From Candidatus Woesearchaeota archaeon (GTDB lineage Archaea; Nanobdellota; Nanobdellia; Woesearchaeales; GW2011-AR4), in NCBI GenBank assembly GCA_016185915.1, contig JACPMP010000007.1, positions 1-7,108 on the forward strand: a stretch of DNA of 7,108 bases. The letters are read 5' to 3'. A model generated the notes under the pieces. That model was not told the origin of the DNA and did no database searches. It saw nothing but the letters and a program-made list of their open reading frames with translations. Of this stretch, positions 4,748-7,108 are shown piece after piece (positions within the stretch are counted from its first letter, which is position 1; each line of letters opens with the position of its first letter). The position numbers and the translations under genes were made by a program.

Positions 4748-6430
4748 ATGCAAACAAAAGTAAACTGGCTGGAATGGGGCAAAGAGTCCTTTGAAAAAGC
4801 AAAGAAGGAAGACAAGCCCATTCTGCTGGACTTGACAGCAGTCTGGTGCCACTGGTGCCATGTTATGGATTCAACTTCTTATTCTGACGATGAATGTGCA
4901 GAGATAATTAACAAAGATTTTATTCCTATAAAAGTATATATTGATAAAAGACCCGACATAAGGGAAAGGTATAACATGGGCGGGTTTCCTTCAACTGTTT
5001 TTCTCAATTCAGAAGGGCATATCATAACAGGCGATACATATATTCCTCCTCAAAGATTCAAGCTTATGTTAGAAAATGTTAAAAATGCTTATAAAAACAG
5101 GGAAGATGAAATTAAAAAAAGAATTATAGAAAATGAAAAAATACAAAAAGAAAAAAGTATCAATACAAAATCCAAGATAAATCAAGATAATATAAAAGAA
5201 ATTTTGCTGTCTATAGAAGATAATTTTGACAGTTTTTATGGAGGATTTGGTGCACAGCCAAAATTCCCTTCCCCAGAAGTCTTGGATTTGCTTTTTCTCC
5301 AATATAAAAAAACACAAAATGAAAAATATCTTGATATGGCATTAAAGACACTTGATGGAATGTATGAGGGAATACATGACAAAGCTGATTTTGGCTTTTT
5401 TAGATATTCTGTTACACAAGACTGGAAAATGCCCCATTATGAAAAGATGCTTGATACAAATGCTGGATTATTAAGAAATTATGCTGTTGCTTTTAACATC
5501 ACCAAAAATGAGAAATACAAAAAAATAGCAAAGGAAATTATAAACTATGTAAACAATTTTTTATCAGATCAGAAAAATGGTGGCTTTTATGGCTCACAAG
5601 ATGCTGATGAAGAGTTCTATCATTTAAAGCCAGAGGAAAGAAAAAATAAAAAGCAGCCATACGTTGACAAAACGATTTATGTCGATTGGAATGCAATGAT
5701 GATTTCTTCTTACATAAAAACTGGAGCAGTTCTAAATGATGATAGTACAATACAATTCGCAATAAAAACAGTTGATTTTATTTTGGATAAGTGTTACGAT
5801 AATAAAAATAGCTTGTTTCATTTTTTTGATGGAAAAGCAAGCATTAATGGGTTGTTAAGTGACAATATTTATTTTTTGAATTGCCTGATTGACACATATT
5901 TTATAACTCAAAACCAAAAATATTTTGTAAAAATAAAAGAAATTGCGGAATTTATATTGGATAATTTTTACGATAAAGAAAATGGGGGTTTTTATGATAA
6001 AATAATTAAAGAAGAAGATTTAGGGACATTAAAATATAAAGAAAAACAATTCTTAGAGAATTCTTTTTCTGCAATTATTTTTCTAAGATTATATTTTTTG
6101 ATTAAAGATAAAAAATATAAACAAGCTGCTGAAAGAACAATATCATTTTTTGCCGACACTCGCTTAAATTTTAGCTATTTCGCCTCTATGTATGCTATTG
6201 CTGTCGATATGCTTTTAAATGGGGAGATAAAAGTTGATATTTTTAACAGAAAAGACATGATAAATGCATGCATTGCATCAAATAACCCAAGAGTAGTTGT
6301 AAATTTTATTGATAAAACAAGCAAAGCTGATTTTGGTTATGAGGTAGAAGGTGCTTATGTGTGCAAAGGGATTTTATGCAAGAGCCCAATTGAAGACATT
6401 GATAAATTGGGAGAAGAGTTATTGAATTAA
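4748..6430 (+). CDS. DUF255 thioredoxin-fold protein with alpha/alpha-barrel domain (YyaL/SSP411-like)
   Basis: The protein has 560 residues and is cytosolic, with no signal peptide or membrane segment. Residues 1-115 form the thioredoxin-like DUF255 domain: WCHWCHVM (33-40) with C34 and C37, and GGFPST (78-83) with the cis-proline at P81. The rest resembles an (alpha/alpha)6 sugar-processing barrel: GGFGAQPKFPSP (165-176), KMPHYEKML (227-235, H230), GGFYGSQDADEE (278-289, D285 and D287) and DWNAMM near 315-320. This order is that of YyaL and human SPATA20, whose biochemical function is unsettled. Many bacterial members run to roughly 650-700 residues, so this is a short form. The gene starts 87 nt after the ATP-cone gene, with a weak GAGTG ribosome site at 4738-4742 and a possible box A (AAATATTATA) near 4704-4713. 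It may reduce CcdA (inference). Confidence 0.87.
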   Translation: MQTKVNWLEWGKESFEKAKKEDKPILLDLTAVWCHWCHVMDSTSYSDDECAEIINKDFIPIKVYIDKRPDIRERYNMGGFPSTVFLNSEGHIITGDTYIPPQRFKLMLENVKNAYKNREDEIKKRIIENEKIQKEKSINTKSKINQDNIKEILLSIEDNFDSFYGGFGAQPKFPSPEVLDLLFLQYKKTQNEKYLDMALKTLDGMYEGIHDKADFGFFRYSVTQDWKMPHYEKMLDTNAGLLRNYAVAFNITKNEKYKKIAKEIINYVNNFLSDQKNGGFYGSQDADEEFYHLKPEERKNKKQPYVDKTIYVDWNAMMISSYIKTGAVLNDDSTIQFAIKTVDFILDKCYDNKNSLFHFFDGKASINGLLSDNIYFLNCLIDTYFITQNQKYFVKIKEIAEFILDNFYDKENGGFYDKIIKEEDLGTLKYKEKQFLENSFSAIIFLRLYFLIKDKKYKQAAERTISFFADTRLNFSYFASMYAIAVDMLLNGEIKVDIFNRKDMINACIASNNPRVVVNFIDKTSKADFGYEVEGAYVCKGILCKSPIEDIDKLGEELLN

Positions 6431-6442
6431 CTAGACAAAACG

Positions 6443-6524
6443 TCAAAAACCACCCGTCATAGATGGGTGGCATGCTGGGCTAGAAGCCTTGCAAGCCATC
6501 TCGTTTATAGACGGTGGTTTTTGA
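6443..6524. repeat. 82-nt inverted-repeat element A, cloverleaf-like
   Basis: Outer arms 6443-6458 and 6510-6524 are complementary apart from one bulged C. The same sequence can instead fold as a four-way junction with no unpaired junction bases. Closing stem: TCAAAAA/TTTTTGA (6443-6449 with 6518-6524). Left hairpin: CCACCCGTC/GATGGGTGG around ATA (6450-6470). Middle hairpin: 6471-6495, loop TAGAA, two mismatches. Right hairpin: 6496-6517, one bulge. G+C is about 54% by hand count (42 of 78 bases, about 6450-6527), far above the flanks. It contains no gene. It may be an IS200/IS605-type miniature element or end, or a structured RNA. The pairing is seen directly; the identity is not known. Confidence 0.7.
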
Positions 6525-6526
6525 GC

Positions 6527-6606
6527 GTGCTCGAAAATACACCATATTATGCAAGTACATAGGACTTAAGTCCATCAGTTACAAATTGAGGGTGTATTTT
6601 CGACAC
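6527..6606. repeat. 80-nt inverted-repeat element B, second cloverleaf-like structure
   Basis: Arms 6531-6543 (TCGAAAATACACC) and 6591-6603 (GGTGTATTTTCGA) are a perfect 13-bp inverted repeat. They extend to 16 bp (6527-6543 with 6591-6606) with one bulged C at 6530. Inside is the perfect palindrome GGACTTAAGTCC (6562-6573). It is flanked by two weaker hairpins: 6545-6561 with a GCAA loop, and 6576-6588 with loop ACA. Element B begins 2 nt after element A ends. It could act as a terminator for the DUF255 gene, a structured RNA, or part of a mobile element. The two weak internal hairpins could be chance in A+T-rich sequence. Confidence 0.65.
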
Positions 6607-6607
6607 A

Positions 6608-6616
6608 TTAATAAAT
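6608..6616 (+). promoter_or_regulatory. Possible TATA box for the M17 aminopeptidase gene
   Basis: TTAATAAAT is centred about 27 nt before ATG 6639. That would make the transcript start at or very near the start codon (leaderless). No Shine-Dalgarno sequence precedes the ATG, which fits. The box is not a strong consensus. Confidence 0.35.
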
Positions 6617-6638
6617 AACTTCAAAATCACTATCATTT

Positions 6639-7108
6639 ATGGATAAGTTAACTACTTCTATAAAAGTATTGAAAGCTGAGCTAAGTGAAGTTAAAGATAA
6701 TTCTTTGTTAGTTGGTTTTTTCAAAGAAAAATTAAGCTTGAGTAATGAACTAAAAAAATTTGATAGCCAACTTTCTAATCTTATTAGCTCTTTCATCAAA
6801 GATAATAATTTCAAAGGAGAAAAAGGCGAAGTAAAGAGCATTTATGTCAACAAGAATATAAAAAATATTGTTTTAGTCGGTTTAGGAGAAGAGAATAAGC
6901 TTGATTTTGATATTATATCAACAGTTATTGCAGACGTTTCAAAAAGATTGAGTGGCAATGAAACTGAAAGTTTTAGCATTTTTTTGAATTCTTTTAATAA
7001 CGGCAAATTTAAAGAAGAAGAGGTTTTTGAAAAGCTTGTATTGAGCTGTTTAATTGGCTTATATAAATTCAATGAATTCAAAACAAAAGACAGAGAAAAA
7101 ATAAAACA
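6639..7108 (+). CDS. pepA: Leucyl aminopeptidase (M17 family), N-terminal part
   Basis: The frame starts at ATG 6639 and runs off the right edge, giving 156 complete codons. In-frame TAA at 6612-6614 and the lack of other starts fix the ATG. The translation matches the M17 N-terminal macro-like domain: LLVGFFKEKLSLS (23-35), then the strand and turn IVLVGLGEENKLD (about 77-89), and the boundary motif CLIGLYKFNEFKTKDREK (about 138-155), equivalent to the G-x-Y-x-F-x-x-Y-K-T stretch of PepA. The catalytic two-metal C-terminal domain (about 300 residues) lies outside the window, so activity cannot be judged. M17 enzymes are cytosolic, Zn2+/Mn2+-dependent hexameric aminopeptidases for peptide turnover. 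The gene directly follows the two inverted-repeat elements and probably has its own promoter. Confidence 0.85.
   Translation, partial: MDKLTTSIKVLKAELSEVKDNSLLVGFFKEKLSLSNELKKFDSQLSNLISSFIKDNNFKGEKGEVKSIYVNKNIKNIVLVGLGEENKLDFDIISTVIADVSKRLSGNETESFSIFLNSFNNGKFKEEEVFEKLVLSCLIGLYKFNEFKTKDREKIK

Noticed and set aside
6443..6524. Element A as a tRNA gene
   Set aside because: The 7-bp closing stem and three arms recall a cloverleaf, but there is no TTC-type T loop, no 7-nt anticodon loop and no D-loop pattern, and the arm sizes are wrong.
6443..6606. Elements A and B as integron attC sites
   Set aside because: Their ends lack the RYYYAAC and GTTRRRY core sites, and there is no integrase or gene-cassette layout.
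6443..6606. Short CRISPR array
   Set aside because: The similarity between A and B is in inverted arms, not in regularly spaced direct repeats, and there are no spacers or cas genes.
6608..7081. Two minus-strand open frames across the right end
   Set aside because: The plus strand here encodes a clear M17 aminopeptidase N-terminal domain, and the minus frames are serine/leucine-rich mirror translations of its lysine/glutamate-rich codons.

Overview
The window is A+T-rich, and every supported gene is on the + strand. It reads as archaeal, probably from a small-genome lineage of the DPANN/Woesearchaeota type. The reasons are TATA-box-like promoters about 25-30 nt before likely transcription starts, GGTGA/GAGGT Shine-Dalgarno sites, an archaeal-type VapB, and an Ogg2-type 8-oxoguanine glycosylase. 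The lineage is an inference from gene content and composition; no rRNA or other marker gene is present.

Layout. Positions 1-210 hold the C-terminal end of a putative membrane-bound metal-dependent hydrolase. Positions 251-909 hold a VapBC toxin-antitoxin pair, with a TATA box and a 28-bp imperfect palindrome as candidate operator. Two base-excision-repair enzymes follow: an Ogg2-type glycosylase/lyase (933-1631) and endonuclease III with a 4Fe-4S cluster (1759-2427).

Positions 2463-4660 form a tight five-gene cluster with its own promoter: two small histidine-containing membrane proteins, a membrane-anchored PCYCGC-family cysteine-rich protein, a CcdA-type thiol-electron transporter, and a stand-alone ATP-cone protein. 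Next is a DUF255 thioredoxin-fold protein (4748-6430). These genes suggest a thiol-redox or metal-handling module. CcdA would carry reducing power across the membrane, the PCYCGC protein is a plausible external acceptor, and the DUF255 protein is a possible cytosolic partner.

Positions 6431-6638 hold no gene but contain the strangest feature of the window: two back-to-back elements of about 80 nt. Each can fold as a long closing stem around three abutting hairpins (cloverleaf-like). They are separated by 2 nt, and their terminal sequences look related. They could be IS200/IS605-derived miniature elements, a structured RNA, or elaborate 3'-end structures. The window ends inside the N-terminal domain of an M17 leucyl aminopeptidase (6639 to the right edge).
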